Positions 9,228 through 17,704 of a stretch of 64,000 nucleotides of DNA are shown here, piece by piece. Position 1 is the stretch's first letter. Each line of letters opens with the position of its first letter. Below the pieces are notes generated by a model that ran no database searches, was not told where the DNA came from, and worked only from the letters and a program-made list of their open reading frames with translations. Both the position numbers and the translations under genes were made by a program. Source of the stretch: UBA4416 sp036676295 (GTDB taxonomy: Bacteria; Bacteroidota; Bacteroidia; B-17B0; Aurantibacillaceae); NCBI GenBank assembly GCA_036676295.1, contig JAKFDE010000016.1, forward strand, positions 434,001 through 498,000, given 5' to 3'.

Positions 9228-9303
9228 GTTGAGTTATCAGTTTTTAGTGTTTAATAAAACAGAAACATACTAAAAACCAAGAACTAAGAACTAAAAACTA
9301 TAC
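9228..9303. repeat. A-rich spacer repeats between parA and parB
   Basis: The gap has partially inverted low-complexity repeats: AGTTTTTAGTGTTTAATA on the left and ACTAAAAACCAAGAAC, AACTAAAAACTA on the right. They could fold into a weak hairpin, but there is no T-run, so it is not called a terminator. It resembles the spacer family also seen at 7588-7613 and 59941-60031. Confidence 0.4.
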
Positions 9304-9306
9304 GAA

Positions 9307-10203
9307 ATGAGTACCAACAAAAAACCGGCATTAGGAAGAGGATTAAGTGCATTGTTAGAAAATGCTAAGACCGATATCACAACTAAACAATCAGGTGACG
9401 CATCACCGGTTGTAGGCTCTATTGCTATCATTAAACTAAAAGATATTGAAACCAATCCGTTTCAGCCACGTACCAACTTTGAAGAAATTGCGTTAAAAGA
9501 ATTATCTGATTCTATTAAACAACATGGCATCATTCAGCCTATCACGGTTCGTAAATTGGGTTATGATAAATACCAATTGATCTCAGGTGAGCGTCGTTTT
9601 AAAGCAACACAACTTGCAGGTTTAACAGAGATCCCAGCTTATATCCGTGTAGCTAATGATCAAGCTATGTTAGAGATGGGCTTGATAGAAAATATTCAAC
9701 GTGAAGACCTGGATCCAATTGAAATTTCATTAAGCTACAAACGTTTAATAGAAGAATGTAGTTTAACTCAAGAGCAATTAAGTGATAAAGTAAACAAACA
9801 ACGTAGTACAGTCACTAATTTTTTACGTTTACTAAAATTACCGGCTGTTATTCAAAAAGCGGTTCGCGATAAAGATATTTCGATGGGCCATGCCCGTGCT
9901 TTATTAAGCATCGAAAATGAAGATAAGCAATTAGCTATTTATGCAATGGCTGTTGAAAATGAATTATCGGTTCGTCAGGTAGAAGAGTTGGCACGTGGTG
10001 AGAAATTACAATTTACTCCTAAAACCACTCGTGTAGAAAAACCTTTAACTATAGAGGATAAACAAATTGCAAAAAAATTAGAGAAAATTTTCAGTAAATC
10101 ATACAACTTCAAACGCAATGCAAAGGGCGCCGGTGCTATCACTTTAAGCTTTAGCAACGATACTGAACTGGAACACATTTTATCTTTTTTTGACATAAAT
10201 TAA
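9307..10203 (+). CDS. parB: Chromosome-partitioning protein ParB (Spo0J)
   Basis: 298 residues. The N-terminal CTP-binding ParB/Srx domain carries the box motif ISGERRFKATQLAG. A helix-turn-helix follows (LTQEQLSDKVNKQRSTVTNFLRLLKLP), then a C-terminal dimerisation domain. ParB loads at parS sites and slides as a CTP-gated clamp, marking the origin region for ParA and SMC. No intact parS palindrome was found by eye in this window. A strong terminator hairpin lies ten bases after the stop codon. Confidence 0.97.
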   Translation: MSTNKKPALGRGLSALLENAKTDITTKQSGDASPVVGSIAIIKLKDIETNPFQPRTNFEEIALKELSDSIKQHGIIQPITVRKLGYDKYQLISGERRFKATQLAGLTEIPAYIRVANDQAMLEMGLIENIQREDLDPIEISLSYKRLIEECSLTQEQLSDKVNKQRSTVTNFLRLLKLPAVIQKAVRDKDISMGHARALLSIENEDKQLAIYAMAVENELSVRQVEELARGEKLQFTPKTTRVEKPLTIEDKQIAKKLEKIFSKSYNFKRNAKGAGAITLSFSNDTELEHILSFFDIN

Positions 10204-10212
10204 CTAACCACT

Positions 10213-10254
10213 AATCACAGGAAACCTAACAACTAGCTTCCTGTGATTATTTTT
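10213..10254 (+). terminator. Rho-independent terminator after parB
   Basis: A perfect 11-bp stem, AATCACAGGAA (10213-10223) with TTCCTGTGATT (10238-10248), is followed by ATTTTT. It ends the parAB transcript. The T-run overlaps a -7 box for the next gene, so termination and re-initiation share the same bases. Confidence 0.8.
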
Positions 10255-10255
10255 G
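10248..10255 (+). promoter_or_regulatory. -7 box of the DUF5683 gene, overlapping the parB terminator
   Basis: TATTTTTG fits TAnnTTTG and lies five bases before a GTG at 10261. This supports GTG 10261 as the start, because the upstream GTG at 10243 lies inside the terminator stem. No convincing -33 element is seen. Confidence 0.5.
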
Positions 10256-10260
10256 CCTTA

Positions 10261-10842
10261 GTGAGATTTTCAACCATACATATCTTTTTTGTTTTTTTAT
10301 TCGCTTTTAGTTTTACTAAAGCTCAACAAAGCGACTCTTTAAAAATCGAAAAAACAGATTCTTTGAAAAATAAAAAAGCTGTAACAAAAGCTATTTATTC
10401 TTCTGCCCGTAAAGCAAGTATTATGAGTGCCATTTTACCGGGACTGGGACAAGCCTACAATAAAAAATACTGGAAAATGCCCATTATTTACGCTGCATTA
10501 GGCGGCTTAGGATATTGGGGCGTTACCAATCATACCAAATACAAATATTACAGTAATAATTTGAAAGCAGAATATGACAGTGATCCAAATACTGTTAACA
10601 CCACATTATACAGTAACAGTCAACTCATCGTTCTTAAAAATGATTATAAAAAATACCGTGATGTGGCTATCATCGCCGGCACAGTTGTATATCTGATCAA
10701 CATCATAGATGCCAATGTGGATGCCCATTTAAAAACATTTGATGTGAGTGATGATTTGAGTTTGCAAGTGAAACCTTATTCGAATATAGATTACAATAAC
10801 AGATTATATACAGGACTAACTTTAAAATTAAACTTTAAATAA
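10261..10842 (+). CDS. DUF5683 domain membrane/exported protein
   Basis: 193 residues from GTG 10261. This start gives a clean signal peptide, MRFSTIHIFFVFLFAFSFTKAQ. The DUF5683 core follows: ARKASIMSAILPGLGQAYNKKYWK with a hydrophobic helix (IIYAALGGLGYWGV), then AIIAGTVVYLINIIDANVDAHL near the C-terminus. DUF5683 proteins lie between parB and dapB in many Bacteroidota; their function is unknown. The GLGQAYNKKYWK stretch resembles small TM2-like membrane motifs. Confidence 0.85.
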   Translation: MRFSTIHIFFVFLFAFSFTKAQQSDSLKIEKTDSLKNKKAVTKAIYSSARKASIMSAILPGLGQAYNKKYWKMPIIYAALGGLGYWGVTNHTKYKYYSNNLKAEYDSDPNTVNTTLYSNSQLIVLKNDYKKYRDVAIIAGTVVYLINIIDANVDAHLKTFDVSDDLSLQVKPYSNIDYNNRLYTGLTLKLNFK

Positions 10843-10858
10843 AGACTTAACCGCAAAG

Positions 10859-10876
10859 TCCCGATAGCTATCGGGA
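10859..10876. repeat. 18-bp palindrome (TCCCGATAGCTATCGGGA)
   Basis: A perfect 18-bp palindrome sits in the gap between the DUF5683 gene and dapB. A near-copy with one changed central base lies at 33075-33092. It is probably a dispersed REP-like repeat rather than a dapB operator. Confidence 0.7.
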
Positions 10877-10909
10877 GCAAAGTAAATCTGTGGTTAAACC
10901 AAAAAAACT

Positions 10910-11617
10910 ATGAATATTGCATTATTAGGATACGGCAAAATGGGTAAAGAGATCGAGGCTATCGCTTTACAAAGAGGTCATACCATTGTGCTTAAAGTGG
11001 CTGAAACGAACGCTAATACATTCACAAATGATGACCTGAAAAAAGCTGATGTTGCTATTGAATTTAGCACGCCACATAGTGTGATCAGTAATATAAAAAA
11101 ATGTTTTAATACTCAGGTGCCTGTAGTAGTTGGCACTACCGGCTGGTACGATTCTTTTACTGAAATTGAAAAAGAATACAGCCAAACAAACGGAACCTTA
11201 TTTCACTCAACTAATTTTAGTTTAGGCGTTAATTTATTTTTTAAATTAAATTCTTACCTGGCTGATCTGATGCATAAATACAGTGCATACGATGTTGAAA
11301 TGGAAGAGATCCATCACATTCATAAATTAGATAAGCCTAGTGGAACTGCCATCACTTTAGCTCAGCAAATTCTGGAAAAGATCCACACAAAAAAACAATG
11401 GAGCATTACCGAACAAAATAAAGAAACCTTATTTATAAAAGATGTTCGCGAAGGAGAAGTTCCTGGAACTCATATCATCAAATATAAATCAGAAGTGGAT
11501 GATATTGAAATTATGCACAAGGCACATAACCGTAAGGGCTTTGCTTTAGGTGCTGTTATTGCTGCTGAATATATTAAAGACAAAAAAGGTATATTTACCA
11601 TGAAAGACTTGATATAA
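10910..11617 (+). CDS. dapB: 4-hydroxy-tetrahydrodipicolinate reductase
   Basis: 235 residues, slightly shorter than the usual 240-270. The N-terminal nucleotide-binding motif GYGKMGKEI, PVVVGTTGWY and the catalytic/substrate-binding segment EEIHHIHKLDKPSGTA are all present, as is the C-terminal HKAHNRKGFALGAV. The enzyme makes tetrahydrodipicolinate for lysine and meso-diaminopimelate, so it feeds peptidoglycan synthesis. A REP-like palindrome begins immediately after its stop codon, before lepB. Confidence 0.96.
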   Translation: MNIALLGYGKMGKEIEAIALQRGHTIVLKVAETNANTFTNDDLKKADVAIEFSTPHSVISNIKKCFNTQVPVVVGTTGWYDSFTEIEKEYSQTNGTLFHSTNFSLGVNLFFKLNSYLADLMHKYSAYDVEMEEIHHIHKLDKPSGTAITLAQQILEKIHTKKQWSITEQNKETLFIKDVREGEVPGTHIIKYKSEVDDIEIMHKAHNRKGFALGAVIAAEYIKDKKGIFTMKDLI

Positions 11618-11642
11618 CACTTCGACTACGCTCAGTGTGACA
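11618..11642. repeat. Dispersed REP-like element, copy 1
   Basis: CACTTCGACTACGCTCAGTGTGACA is an imperfect palindrome starting at the base after the dapB stop codon. Related copies lie at 13826-13852 and, inverted and inside a coding frame, at 14878-14904. This CTTCGACT(C/A)CGCTCAG...TGACA family is, from memory, widespread in Bacteroidota intergenic DNA. Confidence 0.7.
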
Positions 11643-11684
11643 AAAACAAAAAAACATAAAACAACAATACATTAAACAATACAT

Positions 11685-13457
11685 ATGGGAAACATCATTT
11701 TTCTAATACTCGTTTTAATTTCATTTGCCGGGCTTTACAAAATTTTTGAAAAAGCAGGATTACCGGCATGGAAAGCCTTAATTCCGGTGTATAATTTCTG
11801 GTTAGTTGGCGGCATCATTAACCGACCAAAATGGTGGGGTTTAATTATGATCGTACCGGGCGTGAATTTGATCATGTATGGCGTTTATGGTTTTCATTTG
11901 GCTCGTGCATTTAAAAAACGTATGACCAATGATCTATTGTATGCATCCTTAATGCCGTATTTATATTTTGCGTATTTAGGTTTTAATAAAGACATTAAAT
12001 ATTTTGGGGTTACCGATATTAAATCAGAATCTTCTTTTATTAAAAACTGGGCCGATCCAATTATTTTTGCCGTAGTTGCAGCTTCCATCATCCGTGGATT
12101 TTTCTTCGAGGCTTTTACTATTCCAACTTCTTCATTAGAAAAATCATTAATGGTTGGTGATTTCTTATTTGTAAACAAAGTATGTTATGGTGCTAAAGTA
12201 CCGCAAACACCCATTGCATTTCCGTTTGCGCATCACACCTTACCATTTACAGAAAGCACCAAATCCTATTTAGAGTGGATCAAGATTCCTTATATGCGTT
12301 TACCGGGTTATTCAAACCCTAAAAACGGAGAGATCATTGTTTTCAATTATCCTGATGGTGATACAGTAGCACTTGGTATGCAGAATATGAGTTACTATCA
12401 ATTAGTAAGAGAAATTGCTTCAAGCATTAAACAAGAAGATGGTGGAAGAAAATCTGACGAAGCTTACCAATCTCAAGCATGGCATTATGTAAATGGACCG
12501 GATAAACGTTTTGGAGCTATCACTGCTCGGCCGGCCGACAAACGTGAACACTATGTAAAACGTTGTGTAGCAATTGCCGGTGACAAATTGGAAATTAAAG
12601 ATGGTGACGTTTATATCAATGATAAGAAACAGGCAATGCCTGAGCATGCACAACATCGTTATATTGTAACAACTAAAACACCGATCTTTGGTGAGAACAG
12701 CCAGAATAAATTAGGCGAAGGTCAATTAAGTAATTTTCAATTGCTGGAACAATATGATATTTATGTAACAGAAGCATCTAAAATTGAAAGTCCCAATGAC
12801 ACTAATTATTACGACTTAAATATGCCTGTGGATGTTGTAGAGAAAATAAAACAACTTCCTGATGTATATTATGTTCGCGAAAAAATAGAACCTAAAGGGT
12901 ACCGCGATCCACGCATCTTCCCACATAACAAAAGCTATGCATGGAACAATGATAACTTTGGACCATTCACTCTTCCATCAGAAGGTATGACTGTTAAAAT
13001 TGATACGGGTAATATTTGCTTGTATGAAAAAATGCTAAGCACTTATGATGATGGCATCCACAGTATTACCAAATCTGGTGGACAAGTTTTTTATGATGGC
13101 AAACCAATCACCTCTTACACCTTTAAACAAGGTTATTACTGGATGATGGGAGATAACCGTCATAACTCGGCAGATAGTCGCAGTTGGGGCGTGGTGCCAT
13201 TTGATCATATTGTTGGTCGCCCGGTATTTGTGTGGTTTAGTATGAAAGACCCTACCAAAAATCCTATCAGTGGAAAATCAGTATTAGGTTCATTAACCAA
13301 AAACTCACATGATGGGAAATTCCGTTGGGATCGTTTTATGTGTTATGTTGGAGAAAATGGTTTAGTATCCTGGAAAATTCCTGTATTCATTATCATTGCT
13401 TTTTCTATTGCTTATCCTTATTGGAACAGAAGACGTAAAGCTAAAAAAGGGAAATAA
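11685..13457 (+). CDS. lepB: Signal peptidase I, long Bacteroidota form with N-terminal membrane extension
   Basis: 590 residues, about twice the length of simple signal peptidases. Residues 1 to about 110 form a DUF5684-like membrane region (KAGLPAWKALIPVYNFWLVGG, then IMIVPGVNLIMYGVYGF). The peptidase starts near 125: catalytic Ser in IPTSSLEKSLMVGDFLFVNK, catalytic Lys in YVKRCVAIAGD, and WMMGDNRHNSADSR-WG near the C-terminus. A large insertion (about 320-440) separates the boxes, as in other Bacteroidota LepB. It cleaves signal peptides at the outer face of the inner membrane. A C-terminal helix and basic tail (RRRKAKKGK) close the protein. Its stop overlaps the next ATG. Confidence 0.95.
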   Translation: MGNIIFLILVLISFAGLYKIFEKAGLPAWKALIPVYNFWLVGGIINRPKWWGLIMIVPGVNLIMYGVYGFHLARAFKKRMTNDLLYASLMPYLYFAYLGFNKDIKYFGVTDIKSESSFIKNWADPIIFAVVAASIIRGFFFEAFTIPTSSLEKSLMVGDFLFVNKVCYGAKVPQTPIAFPFAHHTLPFTESTKSYLEWIKIPYMRLPGYSNPKNGEIIVFNYPDGDTVALGMQNMSYYQLVREIASSIKQEDGGRKSDEAYQSQAWHYVNGPDKRFGAITARPADKREHYVKRCVAIAGDKLEIKDGDVYINDKKQAMPEHAQHRYIVTTKTPIFGENSQNKLGEGQLSNFQLLEQYDIYVTEASKIESPNDTNYYDLNMPVDVVEKIKQLPDVYYVREKIEPKGYRDPRIFPHNKSYAWNNDNFGPFTLPSEGMTVKIDTGNICLYEKMLSTYDDGIHSITKSGGQVFYDGKPITSYTFKQGYYWMMGDNRHNSADSRSWGVVPFDHIVGRPVFVWFSMKDPTKNPISGKSVLGSLTKNSHDGKFRWDRFMCYVGENGLVSWKIPVFIIIAFSIAYPYWNRRRKAKKGK

Positions 13458-13675
13458 TGCAAAACCCTGAATTACTTTTAGAACTTGTGAAAATGCAAAT
13501 GCCTTATGGCAGATACAAAGGCATGATACTGGCTAATTTACCGGTTTCTTATCTGGAGTGGTTTCAGCGCAAAGGTTTTCCGGCAGGAAAATTAGGCGTA
13601 TTACTTGCAACGATCTATGAAATTAAATTGAATGGTTTGGAAGATCTATTGGAGCCCTTAAGGAGGATGAAATAG
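13457..13675 (+). CDS. DUF3820 family protein
   Basis: 72 residues carrying the DUF3820 signature MPYGRYKGMILANLPVSYLEW, then RKGFPAGKLGVLL. The family resembles the small conserved module found beside exonuclease domains in other bacteria, but it has no proven function. The ATG overlaps the lepB stop by one base (TAATG), so it is translated from the same message. Confidence 0.88.
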   Translation: MQNPELLLELVKMQMPYGRYKGMILANLPVSYLEWFQRKGFPAGKLGVLLATIYEIKLNGLEDLLEPLRRMK

Positions 13676-13869
13676 GAGCATTTTTCTCGCAGATTGCGCG
13701 GAGTTTCGCAGATCTCATAATTAATATTCTTTGTGGAAATTCCCCCTTACACTTGCGCTGAACCTTCTGCGCAGGAGCATGGAGGTGCCAGGGGGAGGAA
13801 ATTGAAACGAGAAGCTACCTTATCCCCTTCGACTCCGCTCAGGGTGACAAGGCTTGCGTTTCTTTCGAA
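13676..13869. repeat. Intergenic repeat cluster
   Basis: No ORF is credible here. The stretch holds three repeat-like pieces. 13686-13716 is rich in CGCAGAT and GCGCGG. 13737-13803 is bounded by inverted AATTCCCCC and GGGGGAGGAAATT. 13826-13852 is a copy of the CCTTCGACTCCGCTCAGGG-TGACAAGG REP-like element. It separates the convergent DUF3820 gene and the next minus-strand gene. Confidence 0.6.
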
Positions 13870-14937
13870 TTAATAATACTGATACAACAGCTTTACAATA
13901 CGAATGTTCTTTTGTGCCGGATCGCGAATTAAATAAGAGTTTACTTTTTTATTAGCATCAGTTATATAACTGATCTCTTTTTGCAAAACACCATTTTTAA
14001 ATTGCTTCTCAGTTAATAAACAATCATTGGCATCGTATTCATAAGTTCTCTTTTCCTCCACATCACCATTGCTATTGCCTTTATAAGTAGCGCTTGTCAT
14101 TTGTCCTTTATCATTATAAGTAAAACTACTTTGCTGAATGATCCAGGTAACAATGTATTGTTCATTGATACCTATGATCTTCCCTTTATCATTTAAATTA
14201 AAAATAATTTCTTTATAAGGTCTGTCTTCGTCATTCTTGCAAATTTTCTTATACTGATTTTTGCCCGTAGGTTGATACACAAAACTCTCTTCGCTGATCA
14301 CCATCTGGCTTCCTAATTTGAATTCGTGTTTGTTAGCTGATACATTTGTTTCGCGGCAACGCATTTCTATTTCTACTCTACCATCTGAAGAATAATCGTA
14401 ATAATAACTCTCATAATAATTGCCATCGTTATAACGTTTCAATTTGAGGTTTTGATTCTCATTATAAAGGTATACGGTAGAAACTGTATCGTAGATGTAT
14501 TCATTTCTGGTATAAGAGCTGCCATTACTCACTTTGCGTTTTTTATGGTATATAGGGCCTGAATGGTATTCTTTCTGAATAACCTTTGCAATGGACGTGT
14601 AATAAAAACGTGTTAATTTTCCTAAGGGACTAAATTCATAATAATTCAGCAAGCCTTTGTCTTCTGCTACTTGCATATCTTTTTTATCCAAAATATCAAA
14701 GGTGATGGATTTGATCTTTTGACTTTTAATATATTCTGTATTGAATGGCAATTGCATTTCAAACGCAGATTCCGGTAAAGGAATTAAAGTTTGAGAAAAA
14801 AGAAGTGAGAAATGAGAAGTGAGAAATGAGAAAAAAATCAGAAAATAAAACCTTACATTTTTATGTTTAAAATATTGTTTGTCAGGCTGAGCTGAGTCAA
14901 AGCCTTGTAAAATATTATTATCTAGTTCCTTTTTCAA
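13870..14937 (-). CDS. Hypothetical secreted protein with an N-terminus built from repeat DNA
   Basis: 355 residues from a TTG at 14937 that overlaps the end of the DUF255 gene by 20 bases; no ATG or GTG gives a plausible alternative. Residues 11-20 (QGFDSAQPDK) are the translation of a dispersed REP-like element. The following hydrophobic stretch (FLIFFSFLTSHFSLLFSQ) comes partly from a GAGAAGTGAGAAATGAG direct repeat, yet together they still read as a signal peptide. The body has recurring YxYDxxGR/NDKGQMTSATYK-type strands like RHS/YD repeats or DUF4595-like beta proteins. No function is assigned. The start is uncertain. Confidence 0.7.
   Translation of the reverse strand: MKKELDNNILQGFDSAQPDKQYFKHKNVRFYFLIFFSFLTSHFSLLFSQTLIPLPESAFEMQLPFNTEYIKSQKIKSITFDILDKKDMQVAEDKGLLNYYEFSPLGKLTRFYYTSIAKVIQKEYHSGPIYHKKRKVSNGSSYTRNEYIYDTVSTVYLYNENQNLKLKRYNDGNYYESYYYDYSSDGRVEIEMRCRETNVSANKHEFKLGSQMVISEESFVYQPTGKNQYKKICKNDEDRPYKEIIFNLNDKGKIIGINEQYIVTWIIQQSSFTYNDKGQMTSATYKGNSNGDVEEKRTYEYDANDCLLTEKQFKNGVLQKEISYITDANKKVNSYLIRDPAQKNIRIVKLLYQYY
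14878..14904 (-). repeat. Dispersed REP-like element, inverted copy inside a coding frame
   Basis: TTTGTCAGGCTGAGCTGAGT-CAAAGCC read on the plus strand is the reverse complement of the element family at 11618 and 13826. Here it lies in frame near the start of the minus-strand ORF and encodes GFDSAQPDK. The neighbouring 14803-14832 adds a GAGAAGTGAGAAATGAG direct repeat. Confidence 0.7.
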
Positions 14938-16930
14938 TTTGCGTTAATGCTTCTTTTACAGATTCGGTTGGTAACTGGCAACTGTTGTTTTTACAAACAT
15001 AAATGTTTGTTTTTCCTTCAACATACCTGTTTTTTACCAAGGGTAAATCTGATGATTGTTCACTTACGGCAAATATCACGTTTGGCGGGCTTTGTTTATA
15101 GAGCTCCGATAATTTTTCATTAACACTTTTACCAACAATTACCACCTCTGTTTGAGGTTTCAAAAATTGCAATAACAGCATCGCCCAGTTACTGTAACCC
15201 GGTCCATAGCTTTCTATTTCGGCGATCACTGATTTTAACAAATTTTCAGAGATATGAGCATACTGTTTCTCTTCAAAATAAACCGCTAACTGTTTTAAAT
15301 TAATAGCCATTTGTGAACCCGAAGCAGGGATCACATTATCACTCCACTCTGCTTTTCGTACAATTAATTTTTCCTGAGACGCGTCAGTGTAAAAGAAAGT
15401 GTTATTTTTTTCTGAATAAAAATTGATCAACGTATAATCCGTTAATTCTTTTGCCTTTAACAACCATTGTTCATCTCCACTGATTAAATACACGGCCATA
15501 AAGGCATCGATCACAAAAGCGTAATCATCTAAAAATCCAAAAATGGTCGTGTTATCATTTATTACGCGCAGTAATTGTCCATTTTTACGACAATAGTTTT
15601 TCAGCAAATAATTAGCGTTAGCAACCGCCAGATATTTAAACCGTTTCTCTTCAAACACCAAATACGCTTCAGCCAAAGCCTTGCACTGTAAACCATTCCA
15701 CGATGCCAACACCTTATGATCCAACCCCGGTGCAATTCTTTTCTTACGTTCGGCAAATAAAATTTCCTTACAACTGTTGATTTTTTGATTTAATTCCTGA
15801 GTATCCAAACCATGCTTTAAAGCAATGGCCGAATCATCCGCGTCCCGCATCAATACATAATTATCATGTTCCCAATAACCGGTTTCATTCACACAATAAT
15901 AATCAGCAAATACTTTATAGTTATCTGCTAATAAATTTTCTAATTCCTCTTTTTGCCACACATAAAACTTTCCTTCTACTCCCTCACTATCCGCATCCAG
16001 TGCTGAATAAAAACCATGATCTGAATTCATCAGATCACGTTCAATGCAGTCAATAGTTTCATACACGACTTTTTTATACAAGTCGTTTTCTTGTTGTTTA
16101 TATGCTTGAGTATATAAACTAATGAGTTGTGCGTTATCGTACAACATCTTTTCAAAATGAGGTACTTTCCAAAACACATCCGTACTATATCTCGCAAAGC
16201 CTCCGCCCAGGTGATCGTAAATACCACCCCAGGCCATTTTAGTTAAGGTTAGATCAATATGTTTTTTAACCGTAAAATCATTTTCATAAAAATTATACTG
16301 CAATAAAAACAAATAATTATTTGGCAAAGGAAATTTAGGTGCTCGGTTTGGTCCGCCAAACTCTGTATCAAATCCTTGCTTCCATTTATTCACTGATTTC
16401 CTTAAACTATCCATTGAAAACGGAAATGTTTCAATAGATTTAGGCATTTCCAAATGTTCTAATCCATCTGTTAAATTAGCGGCATACTCATACGCCTTAT
16501 TGGGATTGGTTTTGAACAGATCAGCTAAATTCATCAACACATTTACCCATTGTTGTTTAGGAAAATAAGTGCCTCCGTAAATCGGTCGTCCATCGGGCAA
16601 TGCAAAACAATTCAACGGCCAGCCTCCTTGCCCTGTCATCAACTGCACCGCTCCCATATACACCATATCTACATCAGGACGTTCTTCTCTATCAACTTTA
16701 ATATTGATGAAATGTTCATTCATCACTTTAGCAACTTCCTCATTTTCAAAACTCTCATGCTCCATGACATGACACCAATGACAAGCACTGTAGCCAATAC
16801 TTACTAAAATTAATTTGTTTTCTTTTTTAGCAAGTTCTAAAGTTGCTTCGTTCCAGGCATACCAGTTTACCGGGTTGTGCGCATGTTGTAATAAATACGG
16901 ACTGCTTTCTTTTATGAGGTTATTAGGCAT
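14918..16930 (-). CDS. Thioredoxin domain-containing protein, DUF255/YyaL (SSP411) family
   Basis: 670 residues. The N-terminal DUF255 thioredoxin-like domain has the family start YLLQHAHNPVNWYAW, a redox-like CHWCHVM motif (about 50-56), FINIKVDREERPDVD and GGWPLNCFALPDGRPIYGGT-YFP. An alpha/alpha six-hairpin domain typical of N-acylglucosamine-epimerase-like folds follows (HFEKMLYDNAQL, YSALDADSEGVEGKFYVW). No biochemical activity is established for bacterial members; the mammalian homologue is SPATA20. There is no signal peptide. It overlaps the following gene by 20 bases. Confidence 0.95.
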   Translation of the reverse strand: MPNNLIKESSPYLLQHAHNPVNWYAWNEATLELAKKENKLILVSIGYSACHWCHVMEHESFENEEVAKVMNEHFINIKVDREERPDVDMVYMGAVQLMTGQGGWPLNCFALPDGRPIYGGTYFPKQQWVNVLMNLADLFKTNPNKAYEYAANLTDGLEHLEMPKSIETFPFSMDSLRKSVNKWKQGFDTEFGGPNRAPKFPLPNNYLFLLQYNFYENDFTVKKHIDLTLTKMAWGGIYDHLGGGFARYSTDVFWKVPHFEKMLYDNAQLISLYTQAYKQQENDLYKKVVYETIDCIERDLMNSDHGFYSALDADSEGVEGKFYVWQKEELENLLADNYKVFADYYCVNETGYWEHDNYVLMRDADDSAIALKHGLDTQELNQKINSCKEILFAERKKRIAPGLDHKVLASWNGLQCKALAEAYLVFEEKRFKYLAVANANYLLKNYCRKNGQLLRVINDNTTIFGFLDDYAFVIDAFMAVYLISGDEQWLLKAKELTDYTLINFYSEKNNTFFYTDASQEKLIVRKAEWSDNVIPASGSQMAINLKQLAVYFEEKQYAHISENLLKSVIAEIESYGPGYSNWAMLLLQFLKPQTEVVIVGKSVNEKLSELYKQSPPNVIFAVSEQSSDLPLVKNRYVEGKTNIYVCKNNSCQLPTESVKEALTQIEKGTR

Positions 16931-17026
16931 TTAGTATGGATTAAAGATATATGATGAATGATTAAAAATTGTTTGAACAAATAGTTTATTGTCTTACCAT
17001 CCTTTATCATTTGTCCTAAATCTGTT

Positions 17027-17665
17027 CTACGTTAAAAAAGGATTATTCATTTTTTCAAAACCAATATTTGTTGGTTGGCCATGGCCACTGTATACTTTCA
17101 TCGTATCTCCCAATGGAATTAATTTAGTTTTAATAGATGAGATCAACGCATCATAATTACCTAAAGGCAGATCTGTTCGGCCAATACTGCCATAAAATAA
17201 CACATCGCCACTGATCATAAATCCTTCAGCTTGGTTATAAAATGTGATGCTTCCCGGTGAATGACCAGGAGTATGAACCGTGTTTAAACTAGATTTTCCA
17301 AATTGAATAATATCGCCTTCTTTTATATAAGATTTTGCCATGGGGCTTGGATCGACCATAAAGCCATACATATTAGCGGTTGCTAAATGACGTTCCAGAA
17401 AAAACACATCATCTTGATGAACCTCTGGCAATAAGCCATATGTATCAAACACGTATTTGTTTCCATTGATATGATCAATGTGTGCATGCGTTAATATTAA
17501 GCGTACCGGTTTTAACTGATTTTGGCTAATAAAATCACTCAATTGTTTATTTTCTGTTGCCGAATTATTTCCCGGGTCAATAATCACACATTCTTTGGTC
17601 TCATCCCACAAAACATAGGTATTTTCCTGAAAAGGGCCGAAGGTAAAATAGTGTATGGTAATCAT
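17027..17665 (-). CDS. MBL-fold metallo-hydrolase, glyoxalase II-like
   Basis: 212 residues with the metallo-beta-lactamase signature THAHIDHINGN (THxHxDH), TPGHSPGSITFY, the bridging Asp in ISGDVLFYGSIGRTDLP and a late SGHGQPTNIG. The short glyoxalase II-like branch (YcbL type) hydrolyses thioesters in the cytoplasm; the physiological substrate is unknown. It is divergent from the large propeller/barrel gene at 17705, with a 39-base gap that must carry both promoters. Confidence 0.93.
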   Translation of the reverse strand: MITIHYFTFGPFQENTYVLWDETKECVIIDPGNNSATENKQLSDFISQNQLKPVRLILTHAHIDHINGNKYVFDTYGLLPEVHQDDVFFLERHLATANMYGFMVDPSPMAKSYIKEGDIIQFGKSSLNTVHTPGHSPGSITFYNQAEGFMISGDVLFYGSIGRTDLPLGNYDALISSIKTKLIPLGDTMKVYSGHGQPTNIGFEKMNNPFLT

Positions 17666-17704
17666 GATTTTTTTGCTAAATTTAGGGCTAATTATCCAAT
17701 TTAA

